Notes: generated by a model not told the origin, from the sequence alone. DNA of 64,000 nucleotides from AP-15 sp963797115 (GCA_963797115.1 CAWCOH010000001.1:2852001-2916000), one strand, 5' to 3'. Positions 41,927-51,296 are shown, numbered from the stretch's first letter. Numbers and translations are program-made.

Positions 41927-42621
41927 TAGCCGTAGAGCCGCGCGATGCGCCAGGGCGGCACATGGGCGAAATAGAGCGAGAGGCACAATAGGTTGCGCAG
42001 CGGCCGGCGGAGATAGCCGTCGCGGCGGTACCGTCGCGCCGAGGCGAGACAGCGGGCCCCGATGCGGGCAAGGCGCCGCCGGCCGAGGCGGCGCACCAGA
42101 TCGACATCCTCCATCAGCGGCAGCGGCCGGAAGCCGCCGACCGCGTCGTAGAGGGTGCGCGCGATCAGCAGCCCCTGGTCGCCATAGGGCAATGCCAGAG
42201 CCCGGCAGCGCCAGGCGACGACCCGCTCCAGCCGGCGCGCCGCGGGTGCCTCGTCGTCGAGCGCGAAGTCGAAATAGCCGGCGCGGCTCCGGGCTTTCGA
42301 TGTGGCGAGGAAGGCGCCCACCGCGTCCTCCCAGCCCGTGTCAGGGCGGCAATCGGCATGCAGGAAAAGGAGCCAGTCGCCCGCTGCGGCGGCGGCACCG
42401 GCGGCGAGCTGGCTGCCGCGCCCGCGTGGTGCCACGATGACCCGGGCCCCGGCGGCGCGGGCGTGAGCGGCGGTGTCGTCCGAAGAGCCGGCATCGGCAA
42501 CGATCACCTCGCGGACGATGGTAGCTTCTCGCAGCGCCGCCAGGCTCGCGGGCAGTGTTCCTGCCGCATTCCATGTCGGGATCACAGCCGAAAGCGAAAA
42601 TCGTTCTTGCAATGTTCTCAT
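41926..42621 (-). CDS. TIGR04283 family glycosyltransferase (arsenosugar cluster type)
   Basis: A 231-residue family 2 glycosyltransferase. SAVIPTWNAAGTLPASL is the donor-site start, VADAGSSDDT replaces the common DDGSTD acidic motif, and LFLHADCRPD carries the metal-binding aspartate. GDQGLLI and LPLMEDVDLVRRL are family-typical. It pairs with the TIGR04282 gene downstream. The start at 42621 is where homology begins; the frame stays open far upstream only because it is antisense to the radical SAM gene. No ArsM or ArsS gene is seen nearby, so an arsenic role is not assured. Confidence 0.85.
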   Translation of the reverse strand: MRTLQERFSLSAVIPTWNAAGTLPASLAALREATIVREVIVADAGSSDDTAAHARAAGARVIVAPRGRGSQLAAGAAAAAGDWLLFLHADCRPDTGWEDAVGAFLATSKARSRAGYFDFALDDEAPAARRLERVVAWRCRALALPYGDQGLLIARTLYDAVGGFRPLPLMEDVDLVRRLGRRRLARIGARCLASARRYRRDGYLRRPLRNLLCLSLYFAHVPPWRIARLYG

Positions 42622-42633
42622 TGACGAGGCATC

Positions 42634-43725
42634 ATGCGGAGCATGGATATGCCGGCAGCTTTCGGACAGCGCAAGGGACGCGGTGCCGCCAGCAACGAGA
42701 GCGGACGCTTCGAGGCCGAAAAGCGCGTCGCGTTCGACGACGGCTGGGGTACTTCCGATGAAGAGCCGATGCCGTTGCGGACGACCCTCAGCGTCGATGC
42801 GACACGCACGATCATCGCCCGCAACGACTCGCCCGATATCGGCTTCGACCGCTCGATCAACCCCTATCGCGGCTGCGAGCACGGCTGCATCTATTGCTAT
42901 GCGCGGCCGAGCCATGCCTATCTCGGGCTGTCGCCCGGCCTCGATTTCGAAAGCCGCCTTTTCTACAAGCCGCAGGCGGCAAGGCTCCTCGCCGCCGAGC
43001 TGAGCAAGAAGGGATATGTCTGCCGCCCGATCGCGCTCGGCAGCAATACCGACCCCTACCAGCCGGTCGAACGCAAGCTCGGCATCACCCGAGCGATCCT
43101 CGAAGTGCTGCGCGAGTTTCGCAATCCGGTCACGATCGTCACCAAATCGGCGCTGATCCAGCGCGATCTCGACATTCTGGGCGAGATGGCACGGGACGGC
43201 CTGGCGATGGCCGCCATCTCGGTCACCACACTCGACCGCCGGCTCGCCCGCGTCATGGAGCCGCGCGCCGCGACCCCCGAACGCCGTCTCCAGACGATCT
43301 CGGCACTCGCCGCCGCCGGCGTGCCGGTCGCCGTCATGAGCGCGCCGATGATCCCGGCCTTGAACGACAGCGAGATGGAGCAGATCCTCGAACGGGCGCA
43401 CGCCGCCGGCGCTACCTCGGCCGGCTACACGCTGTTGCGCCTGCCACTTGAATTGAAGGCGCTGTTCAAGGAGTGGCTCGAAGAGCATTTCCCGGCCAAG
43501 GCGAGGCATGTGCTCTCGCTCGTCACCCAAACCCATGGCGGCCAGCTTTACAATTCGACCTGGTTCAAGCGAAAGACCGGGACCGGCCCCTATGCGGAAG
43601 TCTTGCGGCTGCGGTTCGAACGCGCCTGCCGCAGGCTCGGCTTCAGCGGGCGCGCGACGCAGACCCTCGATATCGCACGCTTTTTGCGGCCGTCGCAAAC
43701 TGGCGATCAGCTGGCGCTGTTCTAA
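42634..43725 (+). CDS. PA0069 family radical SAM protein
   Basis: A 363-residue radical SAM protein of the SplB-related PA0069 group. The iron-sulfur cysteines are CEHGCIYC (CxxxCxxC) in NPYRGCEHGCIYCYARPSHA, and a GSNTDPYQPVER motif follows. The function of the group is not known; relation to spore photoproduct lyase suggests a nucleic-acid or nucleotide substrate. It diverges from the TIGR04283 gene with only 12 bases between starts, so promoters must lie inside the neighbouring coding sequences. A GACGAGG site precedes the ATG. Confidence 0.88.
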   Translation: MRSMDMPAAFGQRKGRGAASNESGRFEAEKRVAFDDGWGTSDEEPMPLRTTLSVDATRTIIARNDSPDIGFDRSINPYRGCEHGCIYCYARPSHAYLGLSPGLDFESRLFYKPQAARLLAAELSKKGYVCRPIALGSNTDPYQPVERKLGITRAILEVLREFRNPVTIVTKSALIQRDLDILGEMARDGLAMAAISVTTLDRRLARVMEPRAATPERRLQTISALAAAGVPVAVMSAPMIPALNDSEMEQILERAHAAGATSAGYTLLRLPLELKALFKEWLEEHFPAKARHVLSLVTQTHGGQLYNSTWFKRKTGTGPYAEVLRLRFERACRRLGFSGRATQTLDIARFLRPSQTGDQLALF

Positions 43726-43787
43726 TTTTACCAGTAAGGCAGCGAGACAATGAGATCGGAATAACGGCGGAGCCGTGCGAAAACGAC

Positions 43788-44144
43788 CTGCTGACGGCGC
43801 AGATTATCGGCTTTGCGATCGAAGTCCACCGCGCACTCGGACCAGGATTATTGGAATCGGCGTACGAAGAATATTTGTGTTTCGAGTTAAAACAGAACGG
43901 CCTCGCATTCAGGCGGCAAGTGCCTTTACCAATAATTTACAAGTCTGTTCGGCCCGATTGGGGTTATCGACTAGACATTGTGATCGAGGATCGGGTCATC
44001 GTCGAACTCAAGACCGTTGAGCGCCTGATGCGAATTCATGAGGCTCAGATCCTAACCTACCTGAAGCTGAGTGGTATCCGGACTGGTCTGTTGTTCAACT
44101 TCAAATCGGCCGTCCTCAAGGACGGCATTCGGCGGATCATGTTG
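43788..44144 (+). pseudogene. GxxExxY protein lacking clear start and stop
   Basis: The core matches the GxxExxY family: IGFAIEVHRALGPGLLESAYEE, VPLPIIYKS, LDIVIEDRVIVELKTVERL and ILTYLKLSG. The family is small (about 125 residues), often near integrons, restriction loci or repeats, and of unknown function. Here there is no ATG, GTG or TTG in frame near the expected N-terminus; an ATG at 43750 is out of frame and soon meets a stop. The expected stop after DGIRRIM is missing, so the frame continues into the next gene. Possibly eroded at both ends, or started from CTG. Confidence 0.65.
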
Positions 44145-44247
44145 TGGAGACGATTGGCAAGTCGCCCTCACTGTCTCACCGCCTCACTGGTCAATTTCAT
44201 GAGTGCTGTACTAGTCTCGTCGTCGGGCAACCGGGGAGGCGGCGGGC

Positions 44248-44463
44248 GTGGCCACGGAAAGGCGGCTCGGAGCGCGCGAGGTCGAAGAGATTTTCGCGGC
44301 ATTCGCCGAGGCGATGCGCGAGCTGCCACCGGATGTCGAGGCCGGCTGGCTCGATGCTCAGGGCGATCTGCGTCTCGCGCCGGACATTGCCCGCAAGCTG
44401 CGCACCGCGCGGCGCGTGCGTCAGCTGTTGCAGGAGCTGCGGCAGCGCCAGCGCGAGGGCTGA
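44248..44463 (+). CDS. Small helical hypothetical protein
   Basis: A 71-residue protein with GTG start (MATERRLGAREVEEIF), predicted almost wholly helical and ending in a basic-acidic stretch rich in Arg, Gln and Leu (RQLLQELRQRQREG). I do not recognise it. GGGAGGCGGG lies just before the start. It is convergent with the CBS gene, and it could be involved in protein contacts through a coiled coil, but that is a guess. Confidence 0.5.
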   Translation: MATERRLGAREVEEIFAAFAEAMRELPPDVEAGWLDAQGDLRLAPDIARKLRTARRVRQLLQELRQRQREG

Positions 44464-44476
44464 CAGAACAGCGGGC

Positions 44477-44908
44477 TCAGGCGCCGGCGATGAACGAGCG
44501 CAGCGAACGCGCCTCGTATTCGATCTCGTCGAGCCGGTTCTTGACCACGTCGCCGATGCTAACGATGCCGCACAGCCGCCCTTCGCGAACCACCGGAAGG
44601 TGGCGAATACGACGGTTGGTCATTTCCGCCATCAGTTCGGCGACGCTCTCGGTCGGGTCGCAGGTGACGACCGACCGGGTCATCACCTCCGCGACAGGCA
44701 CCGCCAGAATGGCGTCGCCGTGACGGGCGAGGGCATGCACGATATCGCGCTCAGAGATGATACCGTCGACGGTCTCTCCGTTTTCGCTGGCGACGAGGGC
44801 GCCGATATTGCGGGAGACCAGGGCTTCGACCGCGGCGCCGACCGTGTCGTCCGGCCGGATCGTCGCCACCGCCCGTCCCTTGCTGCGCAGGATCGTTTCG
44901 ACATCCAT
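44477..44908 (-). CDS. Two-CBS-domain protein
   Basis: A 143-residue protein made of a CBS pair, an adenosyl-ligand-binding regulatory module. The first domain has TVGAAVEALVSRNIGALVASE and IISERDIV, the second TRSVVTCDPTESVAELMAEM, HLPVV and IVSIGDVV. Stand-alone pairs like this are common in alphaproteobacteria and respond to energy state, with unknown targets. The start at 44908 (MDVETIL) matches the family; the longer frame to 44995 does not. Confidence 0.88.
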   Translation of the reverse strand: MDVETILRSKGRAVATIRPDDTVGAAVEALVSRNIGALVASENGETVDGIISERDIVHALARHGDAILAVPVAEVMTRSVVTCDPTESVAELMAEMTNRRIRHLPVVREGRLCGIVSIGDVVKNRLDEIEYEARSLRSFIAGA

Positions 44909-45269
44909 GGAGAACCTCGCACACTCTCGCGGGCCGCCCGGCGTGCCAACGCCGATTGGTACGAGGCAGCCGCTACCTGGGGGAGTATAGGGCAATTTGC
45001 CGCAGGTGGCAGCGTATCTTGATGCGGCTCCCGGAACATGACGCGCGGCGAAGGGGGTCGGGATGCCTTTGCCCGAGACATCTCCAACCGTGACGGCGAG
45101 CCACCTCTAGCCGAGCGGCAAGAGGTCGCAGAAGCCGCCGCCGACCTCCCGCGCTCGGCGGATCTCGGCCTGGAGGGATTTTTCTCGGTTCTGCATTGGT
45201 GCGCACCCAACATCCATAGAATTGCCTAATTGATATCGCATAATCCAGGCTTATCGTGGCGTCCAGTGA

Positions 45270-45427
45270 GGCGTCGCAAACGTGAGCCAGGTGCATTTGG
45301 TCGATGAGGTAGAGGATAAGCTGCCCACGCAGGTGCACGGGCGGCCGTTTGAAAGGGCGGTCGGGGATCTACAACCTCAAGAGGAGTTCCCACTGCAGAT
45401 CCGCTGCAGGTGCAGCGGGCTGTCACA
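45270..45427 (+). pseudogene. Shrunken DUF5681 relic with internal deletion
   Basis: Bases 45270-45367 match 17338-17435 (start region: VDEVEDK, then GRPFERA against GRPFQKG) and 45369-45427 match 17849-17906 (sequence after the DUF5681 stop), so about 410 bases of the middle are missing. The hairpin CCGCTGC/GCAGCGG at 45401-45418 is retained. The start codon and signature are damaged. The rest of the long gap 44909-45644 shows no gene. Confidence 0.8.
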
Positions 45428-45644
45428 TATCAAACTACCGTGCATAGCAGAGCCCGCGAATCTCCTTCCCGAGTAGCGCTAACTAGCCGTCATGGCCGGA
45501 CGCGAACCACAGTCGTCGGGTTCAGCAAAACCGGCTGTACGCACCGGTATCCATGGGGTCTTCGGTGTCCTAGACCCAGCGCCGGTTGATCGCGATAATG
45601 CGCACTGATGCCGCTTGGCCCGCGGCCGGGCCGAAGGGGGAGGA

Positions 45645-46424
45645 ATGCAGCGCGTCGACGTTAGAGGGGTTGTGCTCGAAGTCTCGATCACCGGAGACGG
45701 GGCGCCGCTATTGTTTCTGCACGGCGGCGACTATTTTGAGCAAAACCGGGCTTTTCTCGACAGGCTAGCGCGTCGTTGGCGGGTATTTGCCCCGCGTCAT
45801 CCCGGGTTCGGCGGGTCGGAGCGTCCCGATGGGTTCCGCACGATCCACGATCTCGCCTATCTCTACCTCGACATGATCGAGCAGCAGGGCCTCGACGACG
45901 CGGTGCTCGTCGGGTCGTCGTTCGGCGGCTGGATTGCGCTCGAGATCTGCGTCCGCTCGATCGAGCGGGTCGGACGGCTGGTGCTTATCAACTCCCTCGG
46001 CGTCAAGTTCGGCGCGCGCGAGGAGCGCGACATCGCCGACATTTATGCGCTTCCCGCTAACGAGCTTCTCCGCCGGACCTTTTTCGACCCGCAGCGCTGG
46101 GTCCCGGACTACGGCCAGCTCGGCGACGAGGAGGTCACCGCGATCGCGCGCGACCGGGAGGCAACGGCGCTCTACGGCTGGCGGCCTTATATGCACGATC
46201 CGGGCCTGCGCCAGTGGCTGCACCGGGTGAAGGTGCCGACGCTGGTACTGTGGGGCGAGAACGACGGCATCGTCCGGCCCGATTACGGCGAGAGACTATG
46301 CCGCGCCCTGCCCGACGCCCGCTTCGCGACGATTGGCCAGGCCGCGCATTATCCGCAGATCGAGCGCCCCGAGGAGGTGGCCGACGCGATCGAAGGCTTC
46401 GCGCGTGCGGAGGTGAAGCGATGA
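45645..46424 (+). CDS. Alpha/beta-fold hydrolase
   Basis: A 259-residue hydrolase with the canonical triad: oxyanion segment LFLHGGDYFEQNR, nucleophile elbow GSSFGGWIAL (Ser about 98), acid in LWGENDGIV and histidine in GQAAHYPQIE. HPGFGGSERP resembles hydrolases acting on meta-cleavage products or lactones. An AGGGGGAGG site precedes the ATG at 45645. Its stop overlaps the start of the LLM gene in an ATGA, so the two work together, probably in breakdown of an oxygenated compound. Confidence 0.87.
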   Translation: MQRVDVRGVVLEVSITGDGAPLLFLHGGDYFEQNRAFLDRLARRWRVFAPRHPGFGGSERPDGFRTIHDLAYLYLDMIEQQGLDDAVLVGSSFGGWIALEICVRSIERVGRLVLINSLGVKFGAREERDIADIYALPANELLRRTFFDPQRWVPDYGQLGDEEVTAIARDREATALYGWRPYMHDPGLRQWLHRVKVPTLVLWGENDGIVRPDYGERLCRALPDARFATIGQAAHYPQIERPEEVADAIEGFARAEVKR

Positions 46425-47593
46425 AGGTCTGGCACTTCAGCGAGATGGCGTATCACCCGGCTTGGCCCGAGGTGCGGGATTCCTACCGCGTCGTCATCCC
46501 GAGCCGGCTCTACGACCCGAAAATCGGGGCCGACCTCTACCACCGCTATCTCGACGAATGGGCGCTGTGCGACGAGCTCGGCATCAACATCATGACCAAC
46601 GAGCACCACGCGACCGCCACCTGCGCCGACTCGGTGTGCACGATCCCGATGGCGATCTTGGCGCGCGAGACCAAGAAGGTGCGGCTGCTGGCGCTCGGCA
46701 TGCCGATCGGCAATCGCAACGACCCGATCCGCGTCGCCGAGGAATATTCGATGCTCGACGTGATTTCGCGCGGTCGCATCGAGATGGGCTTTGTCAAAGG
46801 GGTGCCCTTCGAAATCTCGCCCGCCAACACCAACCCTGCCGATCTGACGGGACGCTTCTGGGAGGCGCACGACCTGATCTTGAAGGCGATGACAAGCCAT
46901 GACGGCCCGTTCAATTGGGAAGGCACGCACTTCCACTACCGCTCGGTCAATGTCTGGCCGAGGTCGTGGCAACAGCCGCACCCGCCGGTATGGATGCCGG
47001 TCGGCAGCCCGGGCAGCGCGATGGAAGCGGCAGAGCGCGGGATGACGATCGGCGTCCTCAACACCGGCTGGGTGCGCACACCGGCCATCTTCGAGGCGTA
47101 CCGCCAGAAGGCGGCCGAGGTCGGCCGCCCGATGACGCCGCAGCGGCTCGCCTATATGGCGCTGATCGGTGTCGGCGATACCCGCGAGGAAGGCGAGCGG
47201 CGAGCCGACCAGATCCTCGATTACAGCCGCACCTCCGGCATCGTCGCGCCGCAATTCATGAACCCGCCGGGCTACGCCTCGCCGGCGCAGAGCGCACAGG
47301 CGCTGAAGATGAGTGGCGGTGGGTTCCGCGCCGGCCGCATCCAGTCCCGCGACGGCCGTGCCATCGATCCGCGGAGGATGTCGGTCACCGAAGCGATCGA
47401 CGCCGGCCTCTCCTTCGCCGGCACCCCCGACGATGTTTTTGATCAGCTCCGTGCCTTCTACGACCATGTCGGCGGCTTCGGGCATCTGTTGATGATGGGT
47501 CAGGGCGGCTTGCTGAGCCACGAGGAGACGGTCGCCAACCTCACCCTCTTCAGCGCGGAGGTGCTGCCGCGGCTTGGAGAACTCGGGACATGA
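46421..47593 (+). CDS. LLM-class flavin-dependent monooxygenase
   Basis: A 390-residue luciferase-like flavin monooxygenase, which needs reduced flavin from a separate reductase. The start MKVWHFSEMAYHP, the TNEHHAT segment, the EEYSMLDVISRGRIEMGF core and PPVWMPVGSPGS are typical of this subgroup. SFAGTPDDVFDQL lies near the end. Translationally coupled with the hydrolase upstream. The substrate is unknown; hydrolase plus LLM enzyme suggests a small catabolic unit. Confidence 0.88.
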   Translation: MKVWHFSEMAYHPAWPEVRDSYRVVIPSRLYDPKIGADLYHRYLDEWALCDELGINIMTNEHHATATCADSVCTIPMAILARETKKVRLLALGMPIGNRNDPIRVAEEYSMLDVISRGRIEMGFVKGVPFEISPANTNPADLTGRFWEAHDLILKAMTSHDGPFNWEGTHFHYRSVNVWPRSWQQPHPPVWMPVGSPGSAMEAAERGMTIGVLNTGWVRTPAIFEAYRQKAAEVGRPMTPQRLAYMALIGVGDTREEGERRADQILDYSRTSGIVAPQFMNPPGYASPAQSAQALKMSGGGFRAGRIQSRDGRAIDPRRMSVTEAIDAGLSFAGTPDDVFDQLRAFYDHVGGFGHLLMMGQGGLLSHEETVANLTLFSAEVLPRLGELGT

Positions 47594-47741
47594 GGCAGTG
47601 GGGACCGCCGGCCGACTGCCGACTATGACCTTGTCATAGTCGGCAAAACCCGCCGAAATCTTCGCCCGATCGCAGCCAAGAAATTGCCGAAATCGGAGCC
47701 AATTTTGGTGCCTCCTCGAGCGAACGAGAGGAGACCTGCAG

Positions 47742-48450
47742 ATGTGGAAGCTGCCTGCCTCGATCATCGGATGCTGCCTGGCAGCGATGCCGCTCATCGG
47801 CTGCGCCGAACGCTTTGCCGCCCTCCCTCCGGAACCGGCGCCCGCCCCCGCTGCGGCTTACGTAACTAAGCCGGCGGGAGGGATCTACACCACCTCGGCG
47901 GCGCCCTCGGCTATCCTCGTTTTCGTCCCCGCGATGCAGGCGGTCGGCTTCGACGACCTCCTGACGCGCGATCCGTCGCTGTGGGCAGCTCAGGGGTTCG
48001 ACGTCGTGATGCCGGATATCGCCCAGCTGGTTGCCGATCGGCAGGCTGCACTCGAGCGCCTCGTCGCTTCGGCGCGCCGGCTGGCCGACGCTCCGGTTTG
48101 GCTGGTCGGCCCGGGTTCGGCGATCGAAGCCGCCATGCCCCAACTGCCGCCCGGCCGGATCTCTGGGGTCGTGGTTACATCGGTGACCACTGGCGCTGGA
48201 AGCTGCAGCCGGACCGTCTATTACTCGAACGCCGGAACCGGCGCTGAACCTCGGGTGACGGTCAAGACCTCAGGAGATGCTTGCCCGGTCGGCGAGCGCG
48301 CCGCTCCCTCGGGTGTCGCCCCGTTGCCGCCCGGCAAGCCCGGTGCGCCGCGGCTCATCGAGGCCGGTCCCGGCCCATGCCTCGCCTGCCGCGCAGCGGC
48401 CGGTCATCCGCCAGCTCGCCGAAGAGATCAAGAGCCTGCCGGCGAGCTGA
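47742..48450 (+). CDS. Putative lipoprotein, possibly frameshifted at the C-terminus
   Basis: The N-terminus has a lipoprotein signal with lipobox PLIGC (Cys about 21), followed by a Pro/Ala-rich linker and a mixed domain with an alpha/beta flavour (ILVFVPAMQAVGFDDLL, VWLVGPGSAIEAAM). In the annotated frame the end is low-complexity and runs to 48485. In another frame after about 48365 the sequence reads RPVIRQLAEEIKSLPAS and stops at 48450, a far more natural helical end, so a single-base shift is suspected. No family recognised. It is convergent with the glycine-zipper gene. Confidence 0.55.
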
Positions 48451-48481
48451 GCCTTCCCTTCTCGGACAGGGCGGGATCGAC

Positions 48482-48826
48482 TTAATAGGGGGGCGGATAA
48501 CCGTAGCCCGGCGGGTAACCGTAGCCGGGTGGCGGCGGAGGAGGAGGATAGCCGTAGCCCGGCCCCGGTGGCGGACCGTAATAGGCGGCGGGTGGTGGCG
48601 GTGTCGTCGCAACGCCGGCCAACGCACCCGTCGCGCCGCCGATCGCTGCCCCGACAGCGGCGCCATGTCCACCGCCGACGGCACCACCAATGGCTGCTCC
48701 TGAAGCGGCCCCGAGGATTCCGCCGCCGACCGCGCGTTCGGCCGGATCATAGGGGTTCGTGCAGCCGGCCAGAGCCAGGATCAATCCCGCGCCAACCGCT
48801 CCGCAGGCCACCGATCGCTTCGTCAT
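48482..48826 (-). CDS. Glycine-zipper lipoprotein with Pro/Tyr-rich tail
   Basis: A 114-residue envelope protein. It has a lipoprotein signal ending in LALAGC (Cys about 22), then a glycine-zipper hydrophobic region (GGGILGAASGAAIGGAVGG) that could pack in or against a membrane, then a tail of repeated GYGYPPPP units. Small glycine-zipper lipoproteins are frequent in alphaproteobacteria, with structural or stress roles not established. Confidence 0.75.
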   Translation of the reverse strand: MTKRSVACGAVGAGLILALAGCTNPYDPAERAVGGGILGAASGAAIGGAVGGGHGAAVGAAIGGATGALAGVATTPPPPAAYYGPPPGPGYGYPPPPPPPGYGYPPGYGYPPPY

Positions 48827-49053
48827 CCCGTTCCCTTTTCAAAACCTATCGTGCCCAACTTACGGGCCGGACTGCTGACAAGCCGTGAATTTTCCGGCGG
48901 CCCGCAGGCTAGCGCAGTTCCATAGCCGACACACGAGCCGCAAAAATGTCCCGCGTCGAGCCTTGCGTGTCGGGAACGGGGTAGAGCGGAAGAATGTTCC
49001 CTCGGGACGGATAATCGCCCAACCGGCAAATCGGCCAGCCTTGGGCCGGGTCT

Positions 49054-50742
49054 TTACGCGGTTTTCTGCGGCATGAGGCCGAGTTCGTCGATCATCTGCT
49101 CGCGCATCACGAATTTTTGGATCTTGCCGGTGACCGTCATCGGGAAGCCCTCGACGAATTTGACGTAGCGCGGGATCTTGTAGTGGGCGATCTGACCCTG
49201 GCAGAAGGCGCGGATCTCTTCGGCATCCGCCGCTTCGCCGTCGCGCAGGCAAATCCAGGCGCACAATTCCTCGCCGTAATGCGGGTCGGGGACGCCGATC
49301 ACTTGCACGTCCTTGATTTTCGGATGGCGGTAGAGGAACTCCTCGATTTCGCGCGGATAGACGTTTTCGCCGCCGCGGATCACCATGTCCTTGATGCGGC
49401 CGACAATATTGCAATAACCCTCGTCGTCGAGCGTAGCCAGGTCGCCGGTATGCATCCAGCCGGCGGCATCGATCGCCTCGCGCGTCCTCTCCTCGTCGTT
49501 CCAGTAGCCGAGCATGACCGAATAGCCGCGCGTCATCAGCTCGCCGGCCACGCCGCGCGGCACGATGCGGCCTTCGGCGTCGACGATCTTGACCTCGATA
49601 TGCGGCTGGATCCGGCCCACGGTCCCGACCCGCCGCGCCAGAGGGTCGTCGGTCGCGCACTGGAAGCTGACCGGGCTGGTTTCGGTCATCCCGTAGGCGA
49701 TCGTGATCTCGCTGAGGTGCATCAGCTCGACCGCCCGTTTCATGACCTCGATCGGACAGGGGCTGCCCGCCATGATGCCGGTGCGCAGCGATGACAGGTC
49801 GAATTTCGCGAAATCCGGGTGGTCCATCTCGGCGATGAACATCGTCGGCACGCCATGTAGGGCGGTGCAGCGCTCGGCCGCGATCGTCTCCAAAGCGGCA
49901 AGCGGGTCGAAGCCCTCGCCGGGAAACACCATCGCCGAGCCGTGCGTCAGACAGGCGAGGTTGCCGAGGACCATGCCGAAGCAATGATAAAGCGGCACCG
50001 GAATGCACAGCCGATCGTCCGGGCCGAGCCGCATTGCCTCGCCCACGAAGAAGCCGTTGTTCAGAATGTTGTGGTGGGTCAGCGTGGCGCCCTTGGGAAA
50101 CCCCGTGGTGCCGCTAGTGAACTGGATGTTGATCGGGTCGTCGAACTGCAGCTCGCCCTCGAGCCCAGCAAGGCGGTCATGCTCCGCCCTGCCGGCGAGA
50201 TCGTAGACCGCCTCGAAGCGCAGCGTGCCCCCTTCCCGCTCATCGCCGATCGCGATGACGAGACGCAGATCGGGGAGCCGCACTGCGCGCAATTGGCCGC
50301 CCGACGCCGTCGGCAATTCGGGCGCCAATTCGCGGAGCATCCCGAGATAGTCGCTGCCCTTGAACCGCGCCGCGGTGATCAGCGCAGTGCAGCCCGCCTT
50401 GTTGAGCGCATATTCGAGCTCGGCCAGCCGATAGGCGGGATTGATGTTGACGAGGATCAGGCCGGCTTTGGCGGTGGCGAATTGCGTCACCACCCATTCG
50501 GCATTGTTCGGGGACCAGATACCGATGCGGTCGCCGTGCCGCAGCCCGAGCGCCAGCAGGCCAGCGGCGAAAGCATCGACCCGCTCCTTCAGTGCGCGAT
50601 AGCTCCAGCGGATGCGCTGATGGCGGCAGATCAGAGCATCGCGCTCACTGCAGCGCTCGGCGACCTTGTCGAAATGGACGCCGATCGTCTCGCCGATCAG
50701 CGGCGTGCCGCTGGCTCCGTGGACATAGCTCGGTTGCGCCAT
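49054..50742 (-). CDS. AMP-forming fatty acid CoA ligase
   Basis: A 562-residue member of the ANL superfamily that activates a carboxylic acid with ATP and joins it to CoA. Visible motifs are the P-loop FTSGTTGFPKGATLTH, the adenine motif YGMTETSP, the hinge region HTGDLATLDDEG followed by GRIKDMVIRGGENVYP, and the catalytic lysine in TGKIQKF. Length and layout resemble FadD-type medium/long-chain ligases. It is transcribed alone, and the acid substrate cannot be set from the sequence. Confidence 0.9.
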   Translation of the reverse strand: MAQPSYVHGASGTPLIGETIGVHFDKVAERCSERDALICRHQRIRWSYRALKERVDAFAAGLLALGLRHGDRIGIWSPNNAEWVVTQFATAKAGLILVNINPAYRLAELEYALNKAGCTALITAARFKGSDYLGMLRELAPELPTASGGQLRAVRLPDLRLVIAIGDEREGGTLRFEAVYDLAGRAEHDRLAGLEGELQFDDPINIQFTSGTTGFPKGATLTHHNILNNGFFVGEAMRLGPDDRLCIPVPLYHCFGMVLGNLACLTHGSAMVFPGEGFDPLAALETIAAERCTALHGVPTMFIAEMDHPDFAKFDLSSLRTGIMAGSPCPIEVMKRAVELMHLSEITIAYGMTETSPVSFQCATDDPLARRVGTVGRIQPHIEVKIVDAEGRIVPRGVAGELMTRGYSVMLGYWNDEERTREAIDAAGWMHTGDLATLDDEGYCNIVGRIKDMVIRGGENVYPREIEEFLYRHPKIKDVQVIGVPDPHYGEELCAWICLRDGEAADAEEIRAFCQGQIAHYKIPRYVKFVEGFPMTVTGKIQKFVMREQMIDELGLMPQKTA

Positions 50743-51296
50743 TTCTCCTCCAAGCCGCCCGCATATCGATGGCTCTTAGTCTACGGAATTATGCGGAATT
50801 ATGTAGCTTCCCGCCGTCACTGCCCTCGCTTTCCGCAATCATGAATTGAATTGGCGATTCGCGCGTCCCGCCATGTGCAGCGAATCTACAGCAAAATCTC
50901 ATCTAAAGGTTGAAAGGCTACCCAGGCCGCGGCATAGATGTCGACCGGTGTTGCTGCAACGTGGTCCAAAACCTGCCGCCGCCTGCCTTCGGCGCCCGTG
51001 CGCACCATGTCACACACCCAGTTAGTCAAAAGTCCGCACTCACCGGGAGCCCTTTCTCGACGTCGAGTGGAATCCGCATTAGCAAGATACCACATTATTA
51101 TGTTATTGTCAATATTACGGTGCGCTAGGCGCCAGCGTGTGGCACCAATCCACCATTCGTCAGAACTCTTCCGGTGTCCACTCACCCCAATATCGCGCAT
51201 CCCCCGAACTTACCGCTCTCCTCTTTAGGGCAGCTTCGGGTGGTGAGCCGACCTTTGCCGAAACCATCGTGAACAGAGAGGTCACGCCGGAAACGA
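50743..51296. other. AT-richer spacer without recognisable gene
   Basis: About 550 bases with visibly lower GC than the flanks, notably 51085-51125 (long A/T runs). A minus-strand frame at 50886-51200 encodes 104 codons without any recognisable domain and is not called. The composition, together with the nuclease gene beside it, suggests inserted DNA. No direct repeats or tRNA were found at its edges. Confidence 0.4.

Noticed and set aside
42622..43698. Long N-terminal extension of the TIGR04283 glycosyltransferase frame
   Set aside because: The extension is antisense to the radical SAM gene and has no homology-like pattern. The family start fits the ATG at 42621.
43473..44723. A 416-codon open frame spanning the radical SAM end, the GxxExxY core and the small gene at 44248
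   Set aside because: Only the middle part matches a protein family. The ends overlap better-supported genes in other frames.
50886..51200. A 104-codon minus-strand frame in the AT-richer spacer
   Set aside because: No domain, poor start context and irregular composition; kept only as a note in the spacer entry.
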